Shown here piece after piece: positions 53,673 through 61,984 of a DNA stretch of 64,000 bases. Origin of the DNA: CAG-698 sp964385755 (lineage in GTDB: Bacteria; Bacillota_I; Bacilli_A; ML615J-28; CAG-698); assembly GCA_964385755.1 (NCBI GenBank), contig CAYLPZ010000004.1, forward strand, positions 49,078-113,077, in the 5' to 3' direction. The translations under genes and the position numbers were made by a program. Positions within the stretch are counted from its first letter, which is position 1; the number at the start of each line of letters is the position of its first letter. The notes beneath the pieces were generated by a model. That model saw nothing but the letters and a program-made list of their open reading frames with translations. It was not told where the DNA came from and did not search any database.

Positions 53673-53692
53673 AATATAGCTACAAGGAAGTG

Positions 53693-55054
53693 ATGTTTAT
53701 ACAAGAAAAACCTAAGAGAATAAAAATGAAATCTGAGCTATCTCCTTCTCTATTTTTAGGAATAGGATATTTAGTAACGATTTTAGTTGGAACAGTTTTA
53801 CTATGCTTGCCTTTTAGTGTAAAAGAAGGAAATATTAAATTTATTGATGCTCTTTTCACTGCTACTAGTGCAACTTGTGTTACTGGTCTTGTCCCATTCT
53901 CAACAACAAATTATTCTTTATTTGGACAAATAGTTATTCTATGTCTAATTCAAATTGGTGGATTAGGTTTTATGACCATTATCACTTTACTGTTTATGCT
54001 CATTCGTAAACAAATTAGTTTATATAACAGAAGTGTTCTATTACAGTCTGCGGGTAGTTATAAAATTTCAGGAATAACTAAATTTGTAAAACGTATTGTC
54101 GTTATGACATTAATAACAGAAGCAATTGGTGCAATCATTTTAATGATTTGTTTTCTAAAAGATTATAACTTCGCAACAAGTTTATATTATGGTATCTTTC
54201 ATTCTATTTCAGCCTTTTGTAATGCGGGGTTTGATTTATTAGGTACTTCACTTGTTGGATATAATAGTAATATAGTTGTTATGACAACAGTTATGTTATT
54301 AATTCAAATTGGTGGATTAGGATTTATTGTTTGGCAAGATCTTTTTGAACACAAGTTCCGCTTTTCAAAGCTTGAATTACACTCTAAAATAGTTCTAGCA
54401 TTTAACGCTTTACTTATTATAATTCCGACAGTTTTATTTTTAATTGTCGAAAGTTCATCAATTAGTAATAATCTAGAATTTTCACAAATGTCATTTGGTA
54501 ATAAGCTATTAAATTCATTTTTCATGGCAATAACACCACGTACAGCCGGTTTTAATGCTATCGATTTAAATAACTTATCATCATTTAGTAAACTTCTTAC
54601 AATGGCATTAATGTTTATTGGTGGTGCTAGTGGCTCTACTGCTGGTGGTATAAAGATTACTACGTTTGTTGTTGTACTTCTTAATATGATATGCCTTGCA
54701 AGAAAACGCAAAGAAGTAACAATATTTAATAGAAGTATATCTAGTTCAATTATTAAAATGGCTAGTGCTTTATTTATTTCATATTTTACATTAATTTTTA
54801 CTGCAACATTATTCATTACCGCAATTGAAACAGACTTCACACTCGAATCAATTCTATTTGAGTGTATCTCAGCTGTTGCGACTGTTGGTTTATCTCTTGG
54901 TTTATCTGGTTTAGCAACAGTAGGAACGAAGATTATTATTATTATGTTAATGTTTGCGGGGAGAATTGGAGCATTTGCATTATTCAACTTAATTTTATCT
55001 AAAGATTCAAAAGAATATATTAAAAAACCTGAAGGAAAGGTATTAGTAGGATAG
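53693..55054 (+). CDS. ktrB: Potassium uptake channel subunit KtrB/TrkH
   Basis: 453 residues from ATG 53693 (AAGGA 4 nt upstream; a GTG at 53690 is too near). Four pore repeats: SATCVTGLVP, SAFCNAGFDL, TPRTAGFNAI and SAVATVGLSLG; each holds the single filter Gly of this family. MFIGGASGSTAGGIK forms the intramembrane gate loop. It moves potassium (often with sodium) across the cytoplasmic membrane. KtrA follows 1 nt after the stop. Confidence 0.95.
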   Translation: MFIQEKPKRIKMKSELSPSLFLGIGYLVTILVGTVLLCLPFSVKEGNIKFIDALFTATSATCVTGLVPFSTTNYSLFGQIVILCLIQIGGLGFMTIITLLFMLIRKQISLYNRSVLLQSAGSYKISGITKFVKRIVVMTLITEAIGAIILMICFLKDYNFATSLYYGIFHSISAFCNAGFDLLGTSLVGYNSNIVVMTTVMLLIQIGGLGFIVWQDLFEHKFRFSKLELHSKIVLAFNALLIIIPTVLFLIVESSSISNNLEFSQMSFGNKLLNSFFMAITPRTAGFNAIDLNNLSSFSKLLTMALMFIGGASGSTAGGIKITTFVVVLLNMICLARKRKEVTIFNRSISSSIIKMASALFISYFTLIFTATLFITAIETDFTLESILFECISAVATVGLSLGLSGLATVGTKIIIIMLMFAGRIGAFALFNLILSKDSKEYIKKPEGKVLVG

Positions 55055-55055
55055 T

Positions 55056-55694
55056 ATGAAAAGTGTATTAATTATTGGTTTATCTGAATTTTCAAAAAAA
55101 CTAGCATATCAACTTGCATCAGTTGGAAACTCACTTTGCCTAGTTGATTACAATGAAAAACAAATTGAAGCAATTTCGTCTGATTTTCCAAATGTCGTAA
55201 TTGGTGATTGTATGAACATTAAAGTTTTAGAAGATTTAGATGCTTCAAGCTATGACTATTGTGTAGTAGGAATTGGTGAAAATCTTCAATCATCTTTAGA
55301 AATAACTTCTAATCTTCGTGAACTTGGAGCAAAATACATTGTCGCTAAAGCCAACCATGCTAACCAAGCAAAATTTCTAAAAATGGCTGGCGCAAACGAA
55401 GTTATTTACCCAGATGAAGAAAGTGCAATGAAACTTGCAACAATCATTAATGCTTCTAACATTATTGACTTTTTTAGAATCAATGATGAATATGGTATGT
55501 ACAAAACAGTTGTACCTGATTCTTGGGCAGGAAAACCGCTAATTGAAGTTGATCCAAGAAAAAATTACAAATGCAACGTTCTTGCAATTATTAAAGATGG
55601 AAAAATGGAACTACCAGGCGTTGATACAATCTTTGAAAAAAATTCAACACTATTTATCTTTGGTGCATTACCAGCGCTTAAGAAACTAAAATAA
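55056..55694 (+). CDS. ktrA: KtrA-like RCK regulatory subunit with altered nucleotide loop
   Basis: 212 residues: RCK_N (1-130) and RCK_C (about 135-212). LVDYNEKQIEAIS, VVIGDC and KANHANQAKFLKMAGANEVI fit TrkA/KtrA. The glycine loop, GLGRFG in KtrA, reads GLSEFS at 8-13, so the second and third Gly of GxGxxG are lost. KtrA normally binds ATP/ADP or NAD there and c-di-AMP on RCK_C. Nucleotide control may be different here. Coupled to ktrB. Confidence 0.9.
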   Translation: MKSVLIIGLSEFSKKLAYQLASVGNSLCLVDYNEKQIEAISSDFPNVVIGDCMNIKVLEDLDASSYDYCVVGIGENLQSSLEITSNLRELGAKYIVAKANHANQAKFLKMAGANEVIYPDEESAMKLATIINASNIIDFFRINDEYGMYKTVVPDSWAGKPLIEVDPRKNYKCNVLAIIKDGKMELPGVDTIFEKNSTLFIFGALPALKKLK

Positions 55695-55712
55695 AAGTGG
55701 TTGTAAAAATAT

Positions 55713-55745
55713 TAGAGGAGCATTTTGCTCCTCTAATTTATTTAT
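55713..55745 (+). terminator. Terminator of ktrB-ktrA
   Basis: TTAGAGGAGCA (55713-55723) pairs with TGCTCCTCTAA (55727-55737), an 11-bp stem with 3-nt loop, then TTTATTTAT. Confidence 0.9.
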
Positions 55746-56070
55746 GTGATCATCTGTTTTCTTTTATTTCTACTTATTGTAAATCATATAATATACTATT
55801 TCTTCTTTTAAAAAACTTTATTATTATATGATTTTCGCTAACATCATCATGCATTAATTATTATTTAAAAATTTGAATAAATATTTTTTACATTTTAAAG
55901 TTTAGATCTTATTAAACCATTGTTTTGTTATTTAATTAACTTACCAAGAGTTTTCACTTTCAATTCTTTTGATAGAACTTATAAATTAAATATTTTCAAT
56001 ATGCTTTTACTATGATCAAAATCTAATAACTAACAAATAATTATCTCTAACTAGCTTTTGAACAACTTTT
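55746..56070. other. AT-rich intergenic region without visible gene
   Basis: About 325 nt with stops in all frames. No RNA gene, repeat or reading frame longer than a few dozen codons was seen. It lies between two convergent units. Confidence 0.5.
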
Positions 56071-56670
56071 TTACTTAAATATTGTTAGAATTTCATTAAC
56101 TACTTCTTTTACTTCTCTTTTTGATGTATTTATACATAAATCATAATTATAAATATCACCTCTACGCTGTGAAGTATAGAACTCATAATATTGATTACGT
56201 TTCTTATCAATATTTATAATCTGTTTCTTTATTTCTTTATCAGAAAAGCCTTCATTTCTTTTTTTACATCTAGCAATTTTAGATTCCATATCCGCATAAA
56301 CGTATATTCTAAATGGATTCATATCCCTTAAAATATAATCAGCACAACGACCAACAATAACACAATCTGATTTTTCTGCTAATTCTCTAATTACATTTGT
56401 TTGTTCAGCATATACTGAATTTACACTATTTGCGAAAGTGTCATTAATTGTATTAAATGTATGTCCAATAGTAATTGGATAATATATTAAAGGTTTATTC
56501 TCAACAACACTTTTAACATATTCATATGCTAAGTCAGTTTTCTTTGATATTTCTTCAAGTATTTCTTTGTCATAATAAGCTATATTTAATGCCTCCGCAA
56601 TTCTCTTTCCAAGTTCACGACCACCACTACCAAACTCACGTCCTATTGTAATTATTCTTCTTTTATCCAT
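56071..56670 (-). CDS. Cytidylate kinase-like family protein
   Basis: 199 residues. IITIGREFGSGGRELGKRIA carries the P-loop variant of the cytidylate-kinase-like family (PF13189), followed by YYDKEIL, CVIVGRCADYIL and KRNQYYEFYTSQ. The family occurs widely in Firmicutes besides the true Cmk; its substrate is unsettled. AAAGGAA precedes the ATG. Divergent from the tetR gene, and its leader carries the TTGATTA repeats. Confidence 0.88.
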   Translation of the reverse strand: MDKRRIITIGREFGSGGRELGKRIAEALNIAYYDKEILEEISKKTDLAYEYVKSVVENKPLIYYPITIGHTFNTINDTFANSVNSVYAEQTNVIRELAEKSDCVIVGRCADYILRDMNPFRIYVYADMESKIARCKKRNEGFSDKEIKKQIINIDKKRNQYYEFYTSQRRGDIYNYDLCINTSKREVKEVVNEILTIFK

Positions 56671-56680
56671 ACTTATTTCC

Positions 56681-56760
56681 TTTTTGATTACTTTTTTGAT
56701 TAATCATTTTTGATTAATTGACACATTTATAATTATAAGATATAATAAATATATAATCAA
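56681..56760. promoter_or_regulatory. Overlapping divergent promoters with TGATTA repeat operator
   Basis: Plus strand: TTGACA (56718-56723), 17 nt, TATAAT (56741-56746), perfect consensus, for tetR. Minus strand: TTGATT (56760-56755), 17 nt, TATAAT (56737-56732), for the kinase-like gene. Three TTTTTGATTA copies begin at 56681, 56693 and 56707, and the middle one forms the palindrome TGATTAATCA (56697-56706). The last copy abuts the plus-strand -35, so a bound repressor would block tetR and act as a roadblock for the kinase gene. Confidence 0.65.
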
Positions 56761-56820
56761 GTATACAATAATTATTTATTGTATTTTTTTATGAAATTAA
56801 TATAATGATAGAGGATTTTA

Positions 56821-57399
56821 ATGAAAGACAATAAATGTGATGCAAGAATAGAAAAAACAAAATTTGCTTTAACAAAAGCATTTGGAGAATTACTAAGAGA
56901 AAAATCAATAGAAAAAATAACAATTAATGAATTATGCAACAAAGCAGAAATAAATCGTATTACTTTCTATAATCACTTCTCAGATAAATATGATTTTTTT
57001 GCTCAACTATTATTAGAACTAAATAACAAAGCAACAAAAGACCTTCATTTCCGTATAATCCATTCTCAAGACAATATTAATGAAACTCTCTTAACATTTT
57101 TAGAAATATGTATTGATTCTTTTTTAGAATATAAAGATATTATTTTGTCTATCGTACATAATCCTGAAAATGCAATGGTTGTTTATATGATCAAAAACTC
57201 TGTTTCTGATTTAATTAAAGAGGTAAGTCATATAATTGATAATAAGTTTTCGAAAGATGAAAATAGTGATCTTATGAATGCTTTTATTAGTGGAGGAATT
57301 TGCTCACTAGTTTACTTTTGGCTAACAAACATTGATCGTTACTCTAAAGAATCATTTTTAAATAGTTCTAAGCATATCATTGATGGACTATTATTATAA
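56821..57399 (+). CDS. TetR/AcrR-family regulator
   Basis: 192 residues. The N-terminal helix-turn-helix TKFALTKAFGELLREKSIEK, ITINELCNKAEINRITFYNH and FSDKYDFF is clear. The C-terminal domain resembles TetR regulators such as DhaS (FISGGICSLVYFWL). The ligand is unknown. GAGG precedes the ATG by 6 nt. It probably binds the TGATTA repeats in the divergent region. Confidence 0.9.
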   Translation: MKDNKCDARIEKTKFALTKAFGELLREKSIEKITINELCNKAEINRITFYNHFSDKYDFFAQLLLELNNKATKDLHFRIIHSQDNINETLLTFLEICIDSFLEYKDIILSIVHNPENAMVVYMIKNSVSDLIKEVSHIIDNKFSKDENSDLMNAFISGGICSLVYFWLTNIDRYSKESFLNSSKHIIDGLLL

Positions 57400-57413
57400 T
57401 TTAAAATAGATAA

Positions 57414-57444
57414 AAAATAGGAGCATTCTGCTCCTATTTTTTTA
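57414..57444 (+). terminator. Terminator of tetR
   Basis: AAAATAGGAGCA (57414-57425) pairs with TGCTCCTATTTT (57429-57440), then TTTATT. Confidence 0.9.
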
Positions 57445-57561
57445 TTCCATCATTTATTTTTGTAAAGTAACGAATTATTATTAGTCGATAAACAGCTGAA
57501 AATAGAACTTAAATGATATCAATATAAAAAGAAATTAACTATTATGTTAACTTTAAAAGTT

Positions 57562-57756
57562 TTAGTTATTTTCTTCTTTTTTCTTAATATCATACATTAT
57601 CAAAGCACTATAACAGTAAATTTGTTCTAAATTGATTTGCATAATTGCTACTTGGTATTTAATATCAATTACATTTATTCTTTCGTCTTCTAAAAAATTG
57701 TTTATAGTCTCTTCTAAATCTTCCTCATGATTTTCATCAAATACTCTTACTCTCAT
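57562..57756 (-). CDS. Cse60-like sporulation protein
   Basis: 64 residues. MRVRVFDENHEEDLEETINN, IDIKYQVAIMQ and IYCYSALIMY match the Cse60 (DUF2758) family. In B. subtilis cse60 is a SigE-dependent mother-cell gene of unknown function. GGAG precedes the ATG. Independent of the nth operon, whose terminator lies just upstream. Confidence 0.8.
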   Translation of the reverse strand: MRVRVFDENHEEDLEETINNFLEDERINVIDIKYQVAIMQINLEQIYCYSALIMYDIKKKEENN

Positions 57757-57793
57757 TTTATCATCTCCAATTATAATATAATTGAAATTAAAT

Positions 57794-57832
57794 AAAAAAA
57801 ATGTAGAAAAATAGATTAAATCTATTTTCTAC
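57794..57832 (-). terminator. Terminator of the recG-rnc-dnaD-nth operon
   Basis: GTAGAAAATAGATT (57832-57819) pairs with AATCTATTTTTCTAC (57817-57803) with one bulge, then ATTTTTTT. The nth stop codon TAG is inside the stem. Confidence 0.9.
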
Positions 57833-58503
57833 TTTTTATTATTGCTTATATAACTAATACATTCATTTCTATTGAAACATTTCGCACAATTCGGTTTTTT
57901 AGCTGTACAAAAATATCTACCGAAGAAAAGCAACACCAAGTGCACTCTTGACCAAATCTTTTCTGGATATAAGTTCATCAGATCTTTTTCAACTATTAAA
58001 GGATTATCACTATTTGAAAGTCTTAATTTGTTTGCAACGCGTAAAACATGTGTATCTACTGCTATTCTAGGAACATTAAAGTATTCAGCTAAGATGACAT
58101 TTGCGGTCTTTCGTCCAACTCCTGGAAGTAATACCAGTTCGTCAAATGTACCTGGAATATTACCATATTTTGTAACTACCATTTTCGCAAAACTAATTAT
58201 ATTTTTTGCTTTATTTCTAAACAGCCCTAGTCTTGCAATATAGGGAATTACTTCTTCTTCAGTTGCCTTGCTTAACTCTTCAACGCTTGGATATTTTTCA
58301 AATAAATCTTTACTCACAATATTTACCTGTGCATCTGTTGTTTGAGCAGATAATATCACCGCAATACAAAGTTCATATAAATTACGGTAGTTCAATTCAC
58401 AACAAGCATTAGGAAACATTTGATTTAGTGTATCAAATATTTCAAGTGCTTTATCTTTATCTATTTTTTGTTGATTAATACTTTCGTTATTCGCTTTTTC
58501 CAT
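57829..58503 (-). CDS. nth: Endonuclease III
   Basis: 224 residues. LSAQTTDAQVN, the helix-hairpin-helix LPGVGRKTANVIL with the catalytic Lys, VDTHVLRV with the catalytic Asp and the iron-sulfur motif CTAKKPNCAKCFNRNEC (C-x6-C-x2-C-x5-C) are complete. It removes oxidised pyrimidines and nicks the AP site. It overlaps dnaD by 17 nt. Confidence 0.97.
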   Translation of the reverse strand: MEKANNESINQQKIDKDKALEIFDTLNQMFPNACCELNYRNLYELCIAVILSAQTTDAQVNIVSKDLFEKYPSVEELSKATEEEVIPYIARLGLFRNKAKNIISFAKMVVTKYGNIPGTFDELVLLPGVGRKTANVILAEYFNVPRIAVDTHVLRVANKLRLSNSDNPLIVEKDLMNLYPEKIWSRVHLVLLFFGRYFCTAKKPNCAKCFNRNECISYISNNKK

Positions 58504-59116
58504 ATTTTTTTTCTAATAACTCTTGTGCTTTTCTTACGTCATCTTCTGTCACTGTGCTATGAGTTTCAGCGTATAACATTCGATCTATCATTTCACAAGT
58601 TATTTTTTTTAGTTTAGAAGATTTAATGATTAAACTTTCAATTAGTCCTATATCATATTTATATTCATAAACCCATTTTCTAATTATTTCATACTCAAAT
58701 GGTGATAATTGTCTATTTGATACAAGTTCTATTTTTTTAACTAAATTTTTCATCATTATACTTTGCTCATTCTTTTCTTTTACCTTATCATTATTTTCTA
58801 GAAGATATGCAAGTTCTTTGTATGTTTCTTCTAATGAAAATTCTTCAGTAAAAGTATCATTTTCATCACATATTGTTAAAGTCAATAATCCTTTCGCAAC
58901 TAGTTTTGCTATAATGTCTCCTAACTCGTCTTCTTTAATACTCATTTTTTTTACTATCTCTGGTATTACCAAAGTATTAGTAAATTTACTTCTTTCATAA
59001 AGTCGCATGATAACAAATGCTTCAGTTTCATTTAATGATAATAAATAATACTTTTCTAAAAGTAGTTTTTTAAAATCAATAATTTCTTCCTTAATTAAAT
59101 CAGTATATGTTCTCAT
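58487..59116 (-). CDS. dnaD: DnaD-domain replication protein
   Basis: 209 residues: an N-terminal winged helix (NETEAFVIMRLYERSKF, VKKMSIKEDELGDIIAKLVA) and a C-terminal DnaD domain with LSPFEYEIIRKWVYEYKYD. DnaD takes part in replication initiation and primosome loading. The dnaD-nth order is as in B. subtilis. Starts 9 nt after rnc. Confidence 0.9.
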   Translation of the reverse strand: MRTYTDLIKEEIIDFKKLLLEKYYLLSLNETEAFVIMRLYERSKFTNTLVIPEIVKKMSIKEDELGDIIAKLVAKGLLTLTICDENDTFTEEFSLEETYKELAYLLENNDKVKEKNEQSIMMKNLVKKIELVSNRQLSPFEYEIIRKWVYEYKYDIGLIESLIIKSSKLKKITCEMIDRMLYAETHSTVTEDDVRKAQELLEKKYGKSE

Positions 59117-59125
59117 AATTATCCT

Positions 59126-59815
59126 CTATTTAGCTAATTTATCTAATGCTTGTTTTGCGGCGAGCTGTTCTGCTTCTTTCTTGCTCTTTCCTATTCCTTC
59201 TCCAAGACGAATTCCTTCAAAGAAAACAGCAATTTTAAATCGCTTATCGTGACTAGGACCACTTTCATCTTCTAGAATGTATGATACACTTTTACGATTT
59301 TCAGATTGAATTAATTCTTGTAACTTACTCTTATAATCTATTAGATAGTTTGTATGTCCTTCAATATTTGGAAATACCACCATTTCTAATACTTTTCTTA
59401 CTTCTTTTAACGATTTATTATCAAGATATAAAGCACCTAAGAAAGCTTCAAATAAATCGGCTAAAATAGATTGTCGTGTTCTTCCGCCTTGTTCTTCTTC
59501 ACCAACACCTAGCATTAATAGTTTATCAAGACCAAGTTTTAAAGTATAGCTGTTATTGGCTTCTTCACAAACATATTGTGCTCTTTTCTTAGATAAAGCA
59601 CCTTCGGGAAGATCTGGATAATGGATGTACATATACTCTCCAACTAAGAAGTCAAGTATTGCATCACCAATAAACTCTAAACGTTCATTACAAGGTATTT
59701 TATGTTCATTTGCGTAAGTTTTGTGTGTAAAAGCTACAAAATACAAACTAATATCTTGATAATGAATGCCTAATCTACTTGCTAATTCTTTAAATTGACT
59801 TGCAAATGTACTCAT
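59126..59815 (-). CDS. rnc: Ribonuclease III
   Basis: 229 residues. NERLEFIGDAILDFLVGEYM is the catalytic signature; the second catalytic acidic residues are in LADLFEAFLGALYLD. A double-stranded RNA-binding domain with KSKLQELIQ and KKEAEQLAAKQAL fills the last 70 residues. It processes rRNA precursors and duplex RNA. AGAAAGGA precedes the ATG. Confidence 0.97.
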   Translation of the reverse strand: MSTFASQFKELASRLGIHYQDISLYFVAFTHKTYANEHKIPCNERLEFIGDAILDFLVGEYMYIHYPDLPEGALSKKRAQYVCEEANNSYTLKLGLDKLLMLGVGEEEQGGRTRQSILADLFEAFLGALYLDNKSLKEVRKVLEMVVFPNIEGHTNYLIDYKSKLQELIQSENRKSVSYILEDESGPSHDKRFKIAVFFEGIRLGEGIGKSKKEAEQLAAKQALDKLAK

Positions 59816-59859
59816 ATATTTATTCCTTTCTAAAAGTATTAATTATATATAATTTAAAA

Positions 59860-61905
59860 TTAATCCATCATTTCTTTATTCTTAATATAATTCTCTTTTA
59901 CGATTTTTTCAAGTTCTGAATATTCATTATTTGTAAATAATTCATTTGATTCAATTACCTTACTTGCGGAAGCATCTGCAAGCAAGAAAATATCTTTATC
60001 CAAGACTATATCAGCCATTTTAAATAAGTATGTTCCAGTCTGTTTATCACCAAAGAAATCACCAGGGCCTCTATTTTCTAAATCATATTCAGATAATACA
60101 AAGCCATCATTATTTGCTTCAACTAATCTTAGTCTATCAATTGCAGATTTTGTCTCTGTTTTACTTACTAAGAAACAGTAAGCTTGTTCATCACTTCTTC
60201 TAACACGTCCACGCATTTGATGAAGTTGTGCAATTCCGAAACGCTCAGCATCTAAAATAACAATCGTAGTTGCATTCACAACATTTACTCCTACTTCAAT
60301 TACACTAGTAGAAACAAGAATTTGGATTTCATTTTTCGAAAACTTATCCATTACTTCTTCTTTTTCATTAGTTTTAAGTTTACTGTGAATTAGTCCAACA
60401 TTACATATTCCTTGGTAATGTTTTGCCATGTTTTCATAAATGACTGTTGCATTTCTTAATTCAAGTGTCTCAGATTCAGTAATTGCAGGACATACAACAT
60501 ATATTTGATGTCCATTATTTAGTTCTTTTTCAATATGTAATAATATTTCATCGGTTTGATCATATGTTAAATATTTAGTAATTGGTTCTTTTCTCATACC
60601 TGGTAGCGTCTTAATTACCGAAAAATCAGAATCTCCTAGTGCACTAATTGCTAAGGTACGTGGAATAGGTGTTGCACTCATTTTTAGATGATCAAGTAAA
60701 TAACCTTTACCTAAAATTGCAACACGTTGTTTTACTCCAAAACGATGTTCTTCATCAGTAACAACTAAACCCAAAAGATGAAAATTAACATCCTTTTGAA
60801 ATAATGAATGTGTACCAATAATTATATCAATTGAACCATCTTCTAATTCTTTAAGAATATCTTTTTTATCTTTTGGATTAATAGATGACGATAGAAGTTT
60901 TATATTAATTTTACGACCGTTAAGTGTAATGTCTTTAAATAAATTGCAAAAAGTATTATAATGCTGTGTTGCTAATACCTCAGTAGGAACCATTATCGCT
61001 CCTTGATATCCAGCAGTAATAACAGCGTACAAACTTGCCGCCGCAACTACTGTTTTTCCACTTCCTACCTCTCCTTGTAATAGTCTATTCATCTTGTATG
61101 GTGCTTTGATATCTCCAAGTATTTCATTTAATGCTTTGTTTTGATCTTTAGTAAGTTTAAACGGCAATAAATTAATAAAATCATTAAGTTTTTCCTCATC
61201 ATATTCAATAGAAATTCCTTGAGGGAAATTTTTACGCATATATAACATATATTTAATTTTTAATTGATATAGGAATAACTCCTCAAATTTGATTCGACGA
61301 ATTGCTAGGTTTACTTCATCCATGTCCTCAGGTATATTAATATACATTAGTGCTCTTTTAAGAGATATAATATTGTTTTCTTCTAAGATTTTAGATGGAA
61401 TATAATCAACAATCTCATCAGAAAACTGCTCATACACTTTTTGTTTTAATTCTAACATTTTGTTATCGCTTATACCTTTTATTGAAAACTGAGGTGTAAG
61501 TGAGGTTTGAAAATCCTCAAAATGAATTTCTGAAGCAACAAATGATACCATATCTTGTTTAAACTTACCAGTTAAACATACATAACAACCATATTGAATT
61601 TTTGTTTTTAAAAATTGTCTATTAAATATTGTTACTTTAATATTTCTTCCATCACAATCAGCATAGAAATTCATAATAGTTAGTTTTGCTTTTGTAGTTA
61701 TCACAGATGGCTTTGATTGTACTATCCCCGCAATCGTAACTAATGTTTCAGGAGTAATATCTTTTATGCTCTTTATTGTATAATCATCAAACTTGTTAGG
61801 ATAATGTATTAATAAATCCCAAGCAGTTAAAATATTTTCTTTTTTTAGAATTGAAATATATCTAGTAGGGACATATGACAATTCACTTAACAATATATCT
61901 TTCAT
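59860..61905 (-). CDS. recG: ATP-dependent DNA helicase RecG
   Basis: 681 residues. N-terminal wedge OB domain, LLQGEVGSGKTVVAA (Walker A), VVTDEEHRFGVKQR (DEEH in place of DEQH), MSATPIPRTLA and MRGRVRRSDEQAYC; ENRGPGDFFGDKQTG closes the family core. It remodels stalled forks and branched DNA. Weak ribosome site; it lies 79 nt after fakA behind a terminator-like hairpin, so it may have its own promoter. Confidence 0.97.
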   Translation of the reverse strand: MKDILLSELSYVPTRYISILKKENILTAWDLLIHYPNKFDDYTIKSIKDITPETLVTIAGIVQSKPSVITTKAKLTIMNFYADCDGRNIKVTIFNRQFLKTKIQYGCYVCLTGKFKQDMVSFVASEIHFEDFQTSLTPQFSIKGISDNKMLELKQKVYEQFSDEIVDYIPSKILEENNIISLKRALMYINIPEDMDEVNLAIRRIKFEELFLYQLKIKYMLYMRKNFPQGISIEYDEEKLNDFINLLPFKLTKDQNKALNEILGDIKAPYKMNRLLQGEVGSGKTVVAAASLYAVITAGYQGAIMVPTEVLATQHYNTFCNLFKDITLNGRKINIKLLSSSINPKDKKDILKELEDGSIDIIIGTHSLFQKDVNFHLLGLVVTDEEHRFGVKQRVAILGKGYLLDHLKMSATPIPRTLAISALGDSDFSVIKTLPGMRKEPITKYLTYDQTDEILLHIEKELNNGHQIYVVCPAITESETLELRNATVIYENMAKHYQGICNVGLIHSKLKTNEKEEVMDKFSKNEIQILVSTSVIEVGVNVVNATTIVILDAERFGIAQLHQMRGRVRRSDEQAYCFLVSKTETKSAIDRLRLVEANNDGFVLSEYDLENRGPGDFFGDKQTGTYLFKMADIVLDKDIFLLADASASKVIESNELFTNNEYSELEKIVKENYIKNKEMMD

Positions 61906-61935
61906 AAATCAACCAACTTCTTTTATAAACATTTA

Positions 61936-61967
61936 AATAAAGAAGGGCATCTAAGATAAACGCCCTT
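61936..61967 (-). terminator. Hairpin between fakA and recG
   Basis: AAGGGC (61967-61962) pairs with GCCCTT (61948-61943) on the minus strand, then CTTTATTTAAA. A moderate terminator; some read-through into recG is likely. Confidence 0.55.
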
Positions 61968-61984
61968 TTATTATTTTTAATAAA

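Noticed and set aside
53580..53692. c-di-AMP (ydaO) riboswitch before ktrB
   Set aside because: The leader is too short and lacks the conserved elements.
54304..54987. 227-codon open frame antisense to ktrB
   Set aside because: It is a shadow of ktrB with unusual composition and no ribosome site.
55746..56070. Decayed gene in the ktrA to kinase gap
   Set aside because: No frame gave recognisable protein text.
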